A DNA stretch of 64,000 nucleotides from Solwaraspora sp. WMMA2056 (GTDB lineage: Bacteria; Actinomycetota; Actinomycetes; Mycobacteriales; Micromonosporaceae), in NCBI RefSeq assembly GCF_030345095.1, contig NZ_CP128360.1, forward strand, positions 5,084,001-5,148,000, written 5' to 3'. Below, one piece after another: positions 41,023-48,850 of this stretch; the stretch's first letter is position 1; each line of letters opens with the position of its first letter. The translations under genes were made by a program, and so were the position numbers. The notes beneath the pieces were generated by a model. It saw nothing but the letters and a program-made list of their open reading frames with translations, ran no database searches and was not told where the DNA came from.

Positions 41023-42252
41023 CTAGGAACCCTGCTGCGGTACGCGGCGTCCCAGCCATCGCCCGACAGTGAGCACCAGCACCGGAAGGACGACACACTG
41101 GGCGGCGACGACCAGCCAGAAGCCGGGTAGGAACCCGACTTGTTCGAACGCCCCGTACACGCTGCCCCCGGCGACGCCACTGAGGAACGAACCGACCCCC
41201 ACCGCGAGCCGTTGCTGGCCGAAGGCCACCGTCGCCGACCTTCTCGACCCCGCCAACGCTTCGAGGTCGTTCTTGAGGAACAACACGGCGCTGCCGGCGC
41301 TGATCGCGGCGACCCCGCAGACCACCGCCGGACCGTTGCCAACCGCGAACGCGGCCATCCCGGTCGCCAGGGCACCGAATCCGATGGCCATCGCCGCCGG
41401 GTAGCTCATCCTCCCCACCCGCTCGGCGACCAGGGGCTGCACCACCACCAGGCCGAGCGAATAGCCCATCATCGCCGCCCCGAACAACAGGGTCGCCATC
41501 CGGCCCTGGGCGTAACTGGAGAGGTACTGGTAGAACTGCATGTGCACGTAGAACGACACGGCGGTGACGACGAACGGCAGCACCGCCACCCCGTGCAGCA
41601 TCCGCCGGAACGGCTCCACCGGTGGCGCGTCGGCGACCTGCCGCTCCCGGCGGAGAAAGACGTGACCGAGCGCCACACCGGCGTACACCGTCGTCACGGC
41701 CGCGAACATCACGGTCGGCCGGTGCACGAACAACGCCCCCACCACCGGCCCCACCGCTATACCGAGGTTGCCTGCGGCGTTGCCTGCCGACACCAGCCGG
41801 GGCCGCTGCTCGTCGCCCACCTCGTGCACCAGATAGCTGCGGTACGCCGGCGAGTACAGTGATCCGCCGCCGGAGATAAGCAACAGGCCGGCGACGGTCA
41901 GCACCGGGAACCGCTGTCCCGCGAGGAACGCCGCCCCGCCGAGGCTGTACAGCGTGAGGGCCGCCACCAGGGCCCGCTTGAGACCGACCCGCTCGGCCAC
42001 CGCAGCGGTCGCCGGGGCGCTGGCGAACTGCACCAGGGTCGCCGCCCCGAGCACCACCCCGACCTGCGCCATGCCCACGCCCATGCGTTCCCGCAGCAGC
42101 ACGGCCAGGTACGGATAGATCGAGAACGAGCCGACGTTGACCAGGAATCCGCCGATCAGCACGGCCCACTGGGCACGGGTGAAGGAACCCCTGCGCAACG
42201 CCGACCAGGGGCGGTTGCCCGCAGCCGCGCGGGGGGTGGCCGGTGCGGCCAT
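41023..42252 (-). CDS. MFS exporter of the ATP-grasp cluster
   Basis: A 409-residue 12-helix major facilitator (DHA1-like). It begins with a basic Ala/Pro N-terminus, then WAVLIGGFLVNVGSFSIYPYL. The motif A equivalent is AAVAERVGLKRAL. Its ATG overlaps the enolase-family stop (TGATG), so both are co-translated. It converges with the PLP gene six bases away. Probably exports the cluster product or protects the producer (inference). Confidence 0.85.
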   Translation of the reverse strand: MAAPATPRAAAGNRPWSALRRGSFTRAQWAVLIGGFLVNVGSFSIYPYLAVLLRERMGVGMAQVGVVLGAATLVQFASAPATAAVAERVGLKRALVAALTLYSLGGAAFLAGQRFPVLTVAGLLLISGGGSLYSPAYRSYLVHEVGDEQRPRLVSAGNAAGNLGIAVGPVVGALFVHRPTVMFAAVTTVYAGVALGHVFLRRERQVADAPPVEPFRRMLHGVAVLPFVVTAVSFYVHMQFYQYLSSYAQGRMATLLFGAAMMGYSLGLVVVQPLVAERVGRMSYPAAMAIGFGALATGMAAFAVGNGPAVVCGVAAISAGSAVLFLKNDLEALAGSRRSATVAFGQQRLAVGVGSFLSGVAGGSVYGAFEQVGFLPGFWLVVAAQCVVLPVLVLTVGRWLGRRVPQQGS

Positions 42253-43361
42253 CAGTCGGCCGGCCCGCCGTCGGATCGGACACCGACCCCGGTCGACGGG
42301 TCGACGCCGCCGAAGGCATGCTGGTCGGACGGCAGCACGCCCAGCCCTGGGGCGTCGCCGAGAACGATCCGCCCCTGGTCGAGGCCCAGCCCCCGGAACG
42401 GGGGGTCGCGCAGGAGGAACTGGCTGTCGATGTCGATGCGCTCGGCCAGCGGGGCCAGTAGGGCGGCCTGGCTCAGCGCTAGCTCCGACTCGCAGTTGCA
42501 GCTGAGCATCACCGACAGGCCCGCCTGGCGGGCGGCCTCCATCACCCGTCGGGTGGCCCGGACCCCGCCGGACTTGGCCAACTTGACCACCACCCCGTCG
42601 GCCAGGCCGGCGGCCGCCCGGACACTGTCCACGTCGGTGCAGCCCTCGTCCAGGAAGACCGGCAGCCGGTCGGGCAGCTCACGGTAGCGGCGGTACGCCT
42701 CGACCGCGTCTCTCGGGAACGGCTGCTCGACGAGCTGGATGTCGAGGGCACGCAGGGCCGGGGTCAGTTCCTGCGCGGTCCGCAGGTCCCACGCCTCGTT
42801 GGGGTCGATCCGCACCGGCAGGTCGGTGACCGCGCGGACGGCGGCCAGCCGGTCGAGGTCCTCGGCGCCGCGCACCTTGATCTTGAACGCGCCGACCGGC
42901 GGCGCGTTCGCGACCAGCTCCAGGGTCTGCGCGACGCTGCCGAGCCCGATCGTGTACCCGGTCGGCTCGGGCATGGTGCGCGGTACGCCGTACAACTGCC
43001 ATGTCGGCACGCCGGCGGACCGGCCCACCCAGTCGTGCACCGCGCCGTCGAGTGCCATCCGCGCGCCGACCGGTCCGTCCCAGTCGGCCACCCGGTCCAG
43101 GACCCGGTCCGGATCGGACAGGTCCGGGCCGAGGACGTCTCTGCCGTGTTCGGCGACCGCCGCGACGACCTGCTCGACGGTTTCGCCGTGCGCCCAGGCC
43201 GGTGTGCCCTCACCCAGGCCGGTGACGCCGTCGTGGACGACGGCGACGAGGCAGGTGTCCGTCGAGTCGTAGGAGTGCTGTGAACTCCGGAACACCGTCA
43301 ACAGGCGCAGGGTCATCCGACGGACGTCGAGCTCCATGCGGATCAGCTTGTCACGCACCAC
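42252..43361 (-). CDS. Enolase superfamily protein, dipeptide-epimerase-like
   Basis: A 369-residue muconate-lactonizing subgroup protein. It has the KxK catalytic pair in FKIKVRG, metal ligands in RIDPNEAW, LVEQPF and LDEGC, the second-side lysine in VVKLAKSGG, the CNCESELALSQA loop and the terminal IDIDSQFLL segment. The last element matches the DxD motif by which L-Ala-D/L-Glu and other dipeptide epimerases hold the substrate amino group. Next to an ATP-grasp ligase, epimerisation of a dipeptide is the natural reading. Start GTG 43361 or ATG 43337. The C-terminal 30 residues are an extension. Confidence 0.82.
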   Translation of the reverse strand: MVRDKLIRMELDVRRMTLRLLTVFRSSQHSYDSTDTCLVAVVHDGVTGLGEGTPAWAHGETVEQVVAAVAEHGRDVLGPDLSDPDRVLDRVADWDGPVGARMALDGAVHDWVGRSAGVPTWQLYGVPRTMPEPTGYTIGLGSVAQTLELVANAPPVGAFKIKVRGAEDLDRLAAVRAVTDLPVRIDPNEAWDLRTAQELTPALRALDIQLVEQPFPRDAVEAYRRYRELPDRLPVFLDEGCTDVDSVRAAAGLADGVVVKLAKSGGVRATRRVMEAARQAGLSVMLSCNCESELALSQAALLAPLAERIDIDSQFLLRDPPFRGLGLDQGRIVLGDAPGLGVLPSDQHAFGGVDPSTGVGVRSDGGPAD

Positions 43362-43396
43362 GCCGATAATCCACGGTGATCGATCTGGCGTCCGGG

Positions 43397-44197
43397 TCAG
43401 GGACGGCAGAGGATCTCGCCGTGCAGGATGGCGAACCAGCCGTCGGGCGCGTCGGCCCAGCTAAGCCAGCCGGCGGAGAGCCGTCGCAGGTCGGCGGGGG
43501 TGGCGGTGCCGGCGGCGAGGATCTGCCGGGCCATCTCGGAGGCGACGATGCGCTCCGACCACATGGTCCCCCACCAGCGGCGGTCCTCGTCGGTGGCGTA
43601 GCACCAGGCGGAGGCGCCGGGCGTGACGTCACCGAACCCGGCGGCCCGCGCCCAGGAGAGCAGCCGGCGACCGGCGTCCGGTTCGCCGCCGTTCGCGCGG
43701 GCGGTCGCCTGGTAGAGCGCGAGCCATTCGTCGAGCTCGGGTACGGCGGGATGCCAGGCGAAGCGGTCGTAGTCACTGTCGCGGGCCGCGACCACTCCCC
43801 CGGGCCGGCAGACGCGGCGCATCTCGGCGAGCGCGCGGACCGGGTCGCCGACGTGCTGGAGGACCTGGTGGGCGTGGACCACGTCGAACGCGTCGTCGGG
43901 GAACGGCAGATCGTGTACGTCGGCCGTGGTGAAGTCGACAGTCGTGACGCCCCGGGCCTGCGCCTCGGCGCGGGACAGGGCGAGCGCTTCGTCGGTGACC
44001 TCGGTGGCGGTGACCCGGCCGGGAGCGACGAGCGCGGCGAGGTCCATGGTGATGGTGCCGGGACCGGCGCCGATGTCGAGCAACGCCTGGCCGGGCCGCA
44101 GGTGCGGCAGCAGGTACGCGGCCGAGTTCTCGGCGGTACGCCAGCGGTGGGAGCGCAGCACCGACTCGTGATGACCGTGCGTGTATACAGCTGACAT
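43397..44197 (-). CDS. Class I SAM-dependent methyltransferase 3 (UbiE-like)
   Basis: A 266-residue methyltransferase starting MSAVYTHGHHESVLRSH. Motif I is LLDIGAGPGTITMDLAALV, then TEVTDEALALS, and motif IV FDVVHAHQVLQHVGDP. A C-terminal region with several Trp residues (WWGTMWSERI) could close over the substrate. It lies 35 bases before the enolase-family gene on the same strand, so the run is methyltransferase 3, epimerase-like, MFS. Close homologues outside such clusters are common, so its part in the cluster is less sure. Confidence 0.82.
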   Translation of the reverse strand: MSAVYTHGHHESVLRSHRWRTAENSAAYLLPHLRPGQALLDIGAGPGTITMDLAALVAPGRVTATEVTDEALALSRAEAQARGVTTVDFTTADVHDLPFPDDAFDVVHAHQVLQHVGDPVRALAEMRRVCRPGGVVAARDSDYDRFAWHPAVPELDEWLALYQATARANGGEPDAGRRLLSWARAAGFGDVTPGASAWCYATDEDRRWWGTMWSERIVASEMARQILAAGTATPADLRRLSAGWLSWADAPDGWFAILHGEILCRP

Positions 44198-44280
44198 GCT
44201 CCGACGATAGACCGGCTGTCTCGCAATTCGGGAGCAGCTTCCCACATTATGGCCACTGCGGGATCACGACGGTACGCGGC

Positions 44281-44484
44281 TCAGCTGACCCGGGGCGGCC
44301 GGTTCTCCTGAATCCACCGCTCGACATCGGCGCGAAGCCAAACCTCACCCTGTTTGAGCTTCGCAACCGGCAGCGGGAAGGTTCGAGACCTGGTGATGGT
44401 GTACGTGCGTTGACGGGACAGCGGGCCGCCTGGCTGGCCCAGCATCTCGGCTATCTCAGCGCTGCCGACCAGGTCGATGTCCAC
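44281..44484 (-). CDS. AlpA-like small HTH (excisionase-type) protein
   Basis: A 67-residue MerR/AlpA-like winged helix: VGSAEIAEMLGQPGGPLSRQR, then the wing region FPLPVAKLKQGEVWLRADVERWIQENR. Such proteins are excisionases or small regulators. No integrase, tyrosine recombinase or att-like repeats are found nearby, so I see it as a stand-alone regulator. Divergent from the DUF5753 regulator with a shared inverted repeat between. Confidence 0.75.
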   Translation of the reverse strand: MDIDLVGSAEIAEMLGQPGGPLSRQRTYTITRSRTFPLPVAKLKQGEVWLRADVERWIQENRPPRVS

Positions 44485-44505
44485 ACTCTCGCAAGTTAGG
44501 CTGCA

Positions 44506-44528
44506 GGCAACCGCACTTGACGGTTGCC
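44506..44528. promoter_or_regulatory. 8-bp inverted repeat between divergent HTH genes
   Basis: GGCAACCG at 44506-44513 and CGGTTGCC at 44521-44528 with seven bases between. A TTGACG -35-like element lies inside (44518-44523). Probable operator for one or both divergent regulators at 44484 and 44553. Confidence 0.6.
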
Positions 44529-44552
44529 CGCAATTGTTTCACCCTGTTGGGT

Positions 44553-45500
44553 ATGACTGGCAGGGGTGACGGCCGACGGGCCGGGGCGTACAACGGGAGA
44601 GCCGCCCGGACGGCGGGCATCAACGCGCAGGCCGGCGGGACGGCCCTGCTGCGGCGGCAGGTGGGACGGTGCCTGGCGGCGTTGCGGTACGAGGCCGGGC
44701 TGTCCCAGGACGTCGCCGCCGACAAGCTGCGACGCGGCAACAGCACGCTCTGGCGAATCGAGGCCGGCGACCCGCGGGTGCGCTGGACCGAAGCGGACAT
44801 GTCAGCGATGTGCCGGCTGTACCGGGCCGACGACGAGACCCGGGAACGGCTGCTCGCCCTCGCGGCGGAGATCGACCGCCCCAGCGGCGGGCGCTGGTGG
44901 CACGACGGGCTGGCCGGACTGCCGATCGACGCCGACCCGTACCCGGTGTTCGAACAGTCCGCGACGCTCATCCGCTGCTACGGCCAGGCGACGCTGCCGG
45001 ACCTGCTGCAGACCCCGGGGTACGCCGAGGCGCTGCTGCGCTGCCCGGCCGGTCTGCGCAGCGACGACGACATCGCCGCCCGCCTCGACCAGCTGGCGGC
45101 GCGGCAGCGGCACCTGCTGACCCACCCGCATCCGCCGGCGGTGCAGGCGATCGTCGGCGAGGGGGCGCTGCGGCGTACCGTCGGCAACGACGCGACGGCG
45201 CGGGCGCAACTCGACCACCTGCGGGCGCTCGCGATCAGGCCGGGGATCTCGGTACGGGTGCTGCCGCTGGCCGGCGGCGCGCACGCCGGCATGACCAACC
45301 CGTTCACCCTGCTGCGCTTCGCCGCCGCCACGACGGTCCCCGGACGGCGGCCGGCCGGGTCGGGGCTGGTCCGGCTCGACACCCTGACCGGGACGATGCA
45401 CCTCGACCAGCCGGCGCACGTCGTTGCGTACGAGCGGGTCTGGTACGACCTGGCCGCCCGGGCGCAGCCGATACCCGACGGCAACGGGTCGGCAAAGTGA
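44553..45500 (+). CDS. XRE-type HTH regulator with DUF5753 domain
   Basis: A 315-residue regulator, common in many copies in actinomycetes. HTH near residues 35-85: CLAALRYEAGLSQDVAADKLRRGNSTLWRIE. The remaining part is the DUF5753 domain with QSATLIRCYGQATLPDLLQTPGYAEALLR, then VGEGALRR and ISVRVLPLAGGAHAGMTNPF. Such genes are often next to DUF397 small proteins; none is visible here. It ends 48 bases before the guanidine riboswitch, but it is probably an independent unit. Start ATG 44553 is chosen by homology; an earlier frame start at 44517 falls in the inverted repeat. Confidence 0.87.
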   Translation: MTGRGDGRRAGAYNGRAARTAGINAQAGGTALLRRQVGRCLAALRYEAGLSQDVAADKLRRGNSTLWRIEAGDPRVRWTEADMSAMCRLYRADDETRERLLALAAEIDRPSGGRWWHDGLAGLPIDADPYPVFEQSATLIRCYGQATLPDLLQTPGYAEALLRCPAGLRSDDDIAARLDQLAARQRHLLTHPHPPAVQAIVGEGALRRTVGNDATARAQLDHLRALAIRPGISVRVLPLAGGAHAGMTNPFTLLRFAAATTVPGRRPAGSGLVRLDTLTGTMHLDQPAHVVAYERVWYDLAARAQPIPDGNGSAK

Positions 45501-45548
45501 CCGAAACCACAGCGGCGTCTACTCCGGGGTGACTCACCAACGGTGAGG

Positions 45549-45682
45549 CGCACCTAGGGTTCCGCCGCCGCCGGGCAGCCAGGCACGGGCAGCCGGGGAC
45601 GGGACAGGTCCGAGAGGTGCAGGCGTCGGGCCGCCAGCGTGGCGGGCGGCGTTCCACGGCGGGACAAAAGCCCGGGAGGCAG
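45549..45682 (+). promoter_or_regulatory. Guanidine-I riboswitch (ykkC class)
   Basis: The leader contains the three ykkC sequence blocks in the right order: CTAGGGTTCCG at 45554-45564, GGTCCGAGAG at 45607-45616, and ACGGCGGGACAAAAGCCCGGGAG at 45656 onwards (key bases ACGG, GGGA, AAAGCCCGGGAG). GC-rich, self-complementary segments lie between and would be the two variable hairpins. This class binds guanidinium and turns on downstream genes. The gene after it is an arginase-family enzyme with its own importer. A weak promoter (GTGACC, 17 bases, TACTCC) lies just upstream. Confidence 0.92.
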
Positions 45683-45690
45683 CCGGATGT

Positions 45691-45724
45691 CTGGCTGTGC
45701 CTCAGCCAGGCCCTCATTCGGAGG
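45691..45724 (+). promoter_or_regulatory. Probable expression platform of the guanidine riboswitch
   Basis: CTGGCTG (45691-45697) pairs exactly with CAGCCAG (45703-45709). Next, CCTC (45712-45715) can pair with GAGG (45721-45724), which is part of the ribosome site of the next gene. No T-run is seen, so control of translation start is more likely than termination (inference). Confidence 0.5.
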
Positions 45725-45730
45725 TGCCCC

Positions 45731-46897
45731 GTGGGCTTGCACCACCATCATCACCACAATCACCAGCACCGCGACCAGCAGCCCAGCGACCAACCCGAGC
45801 TGCACGGCAACTACGGCCCGGAGGCAGCGTACGCGGTCGCCCGCGAGGCCGAACTGCCCACCACCAAGTGGGAAGAGGAGATCGCCCGGGGCCTGGAGTA
45901 CGGCCTGCCCGGTGCCGATTCGATCGTCGACAAGCGGATCCCGACGTTCTCCCGTGGCGAGCTGCCACACTTCGCCGGGATCAACACCTTCCTGAAGGCA
46001 CCGTACGTCGAGGACGTGCGCCGCTGCGGCGAGTACGACGTGGCGGTGCTCGGCGCGCCGTTCGACGGTGGCACGACGTACCGCTCTGGGACCCGGTTCG
46101 GGCCGCAGGGCATCCGGAAGATCTCCGCGCTGTACGGGCCGTACTCGTTCGAACTCGGCGTCGACCTGCGGGAGTCGATCACGATCGCCGACCTCGGGGA
46201 CGTGTTCACCATCCCGGCGAACATCGAGAAGACCTTCGACCAGATCTCCAAGGCGGTCAGCCACGTCTACGCTTCCGGGGCGTTCCCGGTGGTGCTCGGC
46301 GGGGACCACTCGATCGGCTACCCGACGGTTCGTGGCGTCGCCGAACACCTCGACGGCAACCTCGGCATCATCCACTTCGACCGGCACGTCGACACCCAGG
46401 AGACCGACCTCGACGAGCGGATGCACACCACCCCGTGGTTCCACGCCACCGACATCCCGAACGTGCCACCGAAGAACCTGGTGCAGATCGGCATCGGCGG
46501 CTGGCAGGCGCCCCGCCCCGGGGTGAAGGTCGGCCGGGAACGCGGCACCACGATCATGACGGTCACCGACTGCGTCGAGATGGGCATCGAGGCCGCCGCC
46601 GAAAAGGCCCTAGAAGTGGCCTGGGACAGGGCCGAGGCGGTCTGGCTGTCGTTCGACGTGGACTGTCTGGACGCCGCGTTCGTGCCCGGCACCGGTTGGC
46701 CGGAGCCGGGCGGTTTCCTGCCCCGCGAGGTGCTGAAGTTCATCCAGTTGATCGCCGAACGGCCGCTGGCCGGCATCGAGGTGGTGGAGTGCTCGCCGCC
46801 GTACGACAACGCCGACATCACCTCGCTGATCGCCACCCGCGTCATCTGCGACACCCTCGGCTGCCTGGTCCGCGCCGGGCACCTGCCGCGCCGCTGA
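45731..46897 (+). CDS. Arginase-family ureohydrolase, probable guanidine hydrolase (GdmH-like), His-rich N-terminus
   Basis: A 388-residue enzyme of the arginase/agmatinase fold. Metal ligands are in GGDHSIGYP, HFDRHVDT and SFDVDCLDAAFVPGTG. The second motif has Arg where agmatinases carry Ala (DAH), a change I associate with the guanidine hydrolase Sll1077 of Synechocystis, a nickel enzyme forming urea and ammonia. The start is GTG 45731, six bases after GGAGG; the first 15 residues include six consecutive His and further His, a likely metal-storing tail. A guanidine riboswitch stands directly upstream, which speaks for guanidine over agmatine as substrate. Database names would likely be agmatinase. 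Confidence 0.85.
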   Translation: MGLHHHHHHNHQHRDQQPSDQPELHGNYGPEAAYAVAREAELPTTKWEEEIARGLEYGLPGADSIVDKRIPTFSRGELPHFAGINTFLKAPYVEDVRRCGEYDVAVLGAPFDGGTTYRSGTRFGPQGIRKISALYGPYSFELGVDLRESITIADLGDVFTIPANIEKTFDQISKAVSHVYASGAFPVVLGGDHSIGYPTVRGVAEHLDGNLGIIHFDRHVDTQETDLDERMHTTPWFHATDIPNVPPKNLVQIGIGGWQAPRPGVKVGRERGTTIMTVTDCVEMGIEAAAEKALEVAWDRAEAVWLSFDVDCLDAAFVPGTGWPEPGGFLPREVLKFIQLIAERPLAGIEVVECSPPYDNADITSLIATRVICDTLGCLVRAGHLPRR

Positions 46898-46946
46898 ACC
46901 CCGGCAACACCTCCCCCGCAATCCACCTCTCCGCTGGAGGACATAG

Positions 46947-47981
46947 ATGCGACGTACCGCCGGATCTTCCCGCCGATCCCCCACCCGCCGCCTGATCGCG
47001 GCCGTCTGCGCGGCGACGCTGCTGGTCACCGCCGCCGGCTGCGGCGACAGCGATTCCGACAGTTCCGGGTCCGGTTCGACCACCGTACGGTTGGGGTTCA
47101 GCGCCTGGCCGGGTTGGTTCCCCTGGCAGGTCGCGCAGGAGCAGGGCCTGTTCGAAGCCAACGGGGTCGACGTCGAGCTGACCTACTTCGACAGCTACAC
47201 CGACAGCCTGACCGCGCTGGCCACCGGCAACCTGGACGCCAACAGTCAGACCCTCAACGACACGCTGTCGTCGGTCAGCGGCGGTGCGGCGCAGACCGTG
47301 GTGCTGGTCAACGACAACTCGACCGGCAACGACCAGATCATCGCCGCGCCGGGGATCGACTCGGTGGCCGACCTGGCCGGTAAGCGGGTGGCGATCGAGG
47401 AAGGTACGGTCGACCACTACCTGCTGCTGCTGGCGTTGGCCGAGGCGGGGCTCAGCGCCGACGACGTCGAGATCAGCCCGCTGCTGACCGACGCGGCCGC
47501 CGCCGCGTTCCTGGCCGGGCAGGTCGACGCGGTTGGGGCGTTCGCCCCGTTCACCACCACCGCGCTGGGCCGCGAGGGCAGCAAGGCGATCGCCACCTCG
47601 GCGGACTTCCCCGGCGCGATCCCCGACCACCTGGTGTTCGACTCGGAGTTCGTGGCCGCGCATCCGGAGCAGGTACAGGCGGTGGTGGACACCTGGTTCG
47701 ACACCCTGGACTGGATCGCCGCCAACCCGGACGAGGCGGTGGAGATCATGGCGACGCAGGCGGGGGTCAGCGTCGAGGACTACCGCACGTACGACGCCGG
47801 AACGACGATCTTCGACCTGGCCGACAACCAGGCGGCGTTCGCGCCGGGCGACACCCCGGCCAACCTGGACTTCCAGGCCCGCTCGATCGCCGAGTTCCTG
47901 GTGGAGACGGGTCTGGTCGACGAGGCACCACCGCTGGACGGACTGCTCGACGGGCAGTTCGTGGCGGCGGTGTCGCCGTGA
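46947..47981 (+). CDS. SsuA/NMT1-type substrate-binding lipoprotein, probable guanidine importer
   Basis: A 344-residue lipoprotein: twin-Arg-rich basic N-terminus, helix AAVCAATLLVTAAGC with Cys as lipid site, then Gly/Ser linker and the binding protein VRLGFSAWPGWFPWQVAQEQGLFEANGVD. The WPGW pattern is like the proteins found with ykkC riboswitches and differs from taurine types. GGAGG six bases before ATG 46947. It is 49 bases after the hydrolase gene and shares its riboswitch. Guanidinium as ligand is inferred from this. Confidence 0.82.
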   Translation: MRRTAGSSRRSPTRRLIAAVCAATLLVTAAGCGDSDSDSSGSGSTTVRLGFSAWPGWFPWQVAQEQGLFEANGVDVELTYFDSYTDSLTALATGNLDANSQTLNDTLSSVSGGAAQTVVLVNDNSTGNDQIIAAPGIDSVADLAGKRVAIEEGTVDHYLLLLALAEAGLSADDVEISPLLTDAAAAAFLAGQVDAVGAFAPFTTTALGREGSKAIATSADFPGAIPDHLVFDSEFVAAHPEQVQAVVDTWFDTLDWIAANPDEAVEIMATQAGVSVEDYRTYDAGTTIFDLADNQAAFAPGDTPANLDFQARSIAEFLVETGLVDEAPPLDGLLDGQFVAAVSP

Positions 47982-48850
47982 CCGTCACCCGGGAGCCGGC
48001 TACGGCCACCGACGGCGCGGACCGGACGTCGTGGGGGCCGCTGCCCCGGCGGCGTCCGGCCCGCCGGGTGCCGGCGCTGCTGGCCATCCGTACGCCGATC
48101 CCGGCGGCCGGCCGGTGGACGTTGACGGTCGCCTCGATCGTGGTGCCGCTGGCCGCCTGGCAGATCGGCAGCATGCTGGTCGACGGGCAGCCGGATTTCC
48201 TGCCGTCCCCGCTGGAGTCGGTGGCGGCTGGAGTGGAGATGGCCCGTACGGGTCAGTTGTGGACCGACACCGCCGCGACCGTCGGCCGGGTGCTGCGCGG
48301 TTTCGGCCTGGCGGTGGCGGTGTCGGTGCCGCTCGGGCTGCTGATGGGCAGCTTCCAGGCGGGTCGGGCGGCGTTGGAGCCGATGATCGGCCTGCTGCGG
48401 TACCTGCCGGCCAGCGCGTTCATTCCGCTGCTGATCATCTGGTTGGGGCTGGGCGAGCCGTCCAAGGTCGCGTTGATCTTCATCGCGACCGTCTTCTTCA
48501 ACACGCTGATGACCGCCAACGTGGTCCGGACCGTGCCGACGGGGCTGATCGACGTGTCCTACACCCTGGGTGCCCGCCGCTTCGAGGTGCTGCGCAAGGT
48601 GATCGTGCCGCACTCACTGCCCGGCATGATCGACGCGATCCGGGTCAACGCCGCCGCCGCGTGGAACTTCGTCGTGGTCGCCGAGCTGATCAACGCCCAG
48701 TCGGGGCTGGGCTACCGGATCGTCCGGTCGCAACGCTTCAACCAGCTCGACAGCATCTTCGCCGTACTGATCGTGATCGCGCTGATCGGGGTGGCGATCG
48801 ACCTGACGTTGCGGGCCACCCGCGACCGGATCGGCAGGTGGACGACGTGA
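47978..48850 (+). CDS. SsuC-type ABC permease, probable guanidine importer
   Basis: A 290-residue permease with about six helices. EAA loop is DVSYTLGARRFEVLRKVIVPHSLPGMIDAIR, typical for SsuC/TauC. The N-terminus of 45 residues is Arg/Pro-rich and cytoplasmic. GTG 47978 overlaps the binding-protein stop (GTGA) and its own stop overlaps the ATPase start, so the three transport genes are translationally linked. Confidence 0.87.
   Translation: MTVTREPATATDGADRTSWGPLPRRRPARRVPALLAIRTPIPAAGRWTLTVASIVVPLAAWQIGSMLVDGQPDFLPSPLESVAAGVEMARTGQLWTDTAATVGRVLRGFGLAVAVSVPLGLLMGSFQAGRAALEPMIGLLRYLPASAFIPLLIIWLGLGEPSKVALIFIATVFFNTLMTANVVRTVPTGLIDVSYTLGARRFEVLRKVIVPHSLPGMIDAIRVNAAAAWNFVVVAELINAQSGLGYRIVRSQRFNQLDSIFAVLIVIALIGVAIDLTLRATRDRIGRWTT

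Noticed and set aside
44281-44484. AlpA-like protein as excisionase of an integrated element.
   Set aside because: No integrase, att repeats, tRNA target or replication genes are found around it.
45481-45548. GlnR box before the riboswitch.
   Set aside because: A GAAAC is present but no gTnAc half-site at six bases distance.
45731-46897. Agmatinase of polyamine metabolism.
   Set aside because: The riboswitch, the changed DRH motif and the linked importer fit guanidine better; no polyamine genes are nearby.
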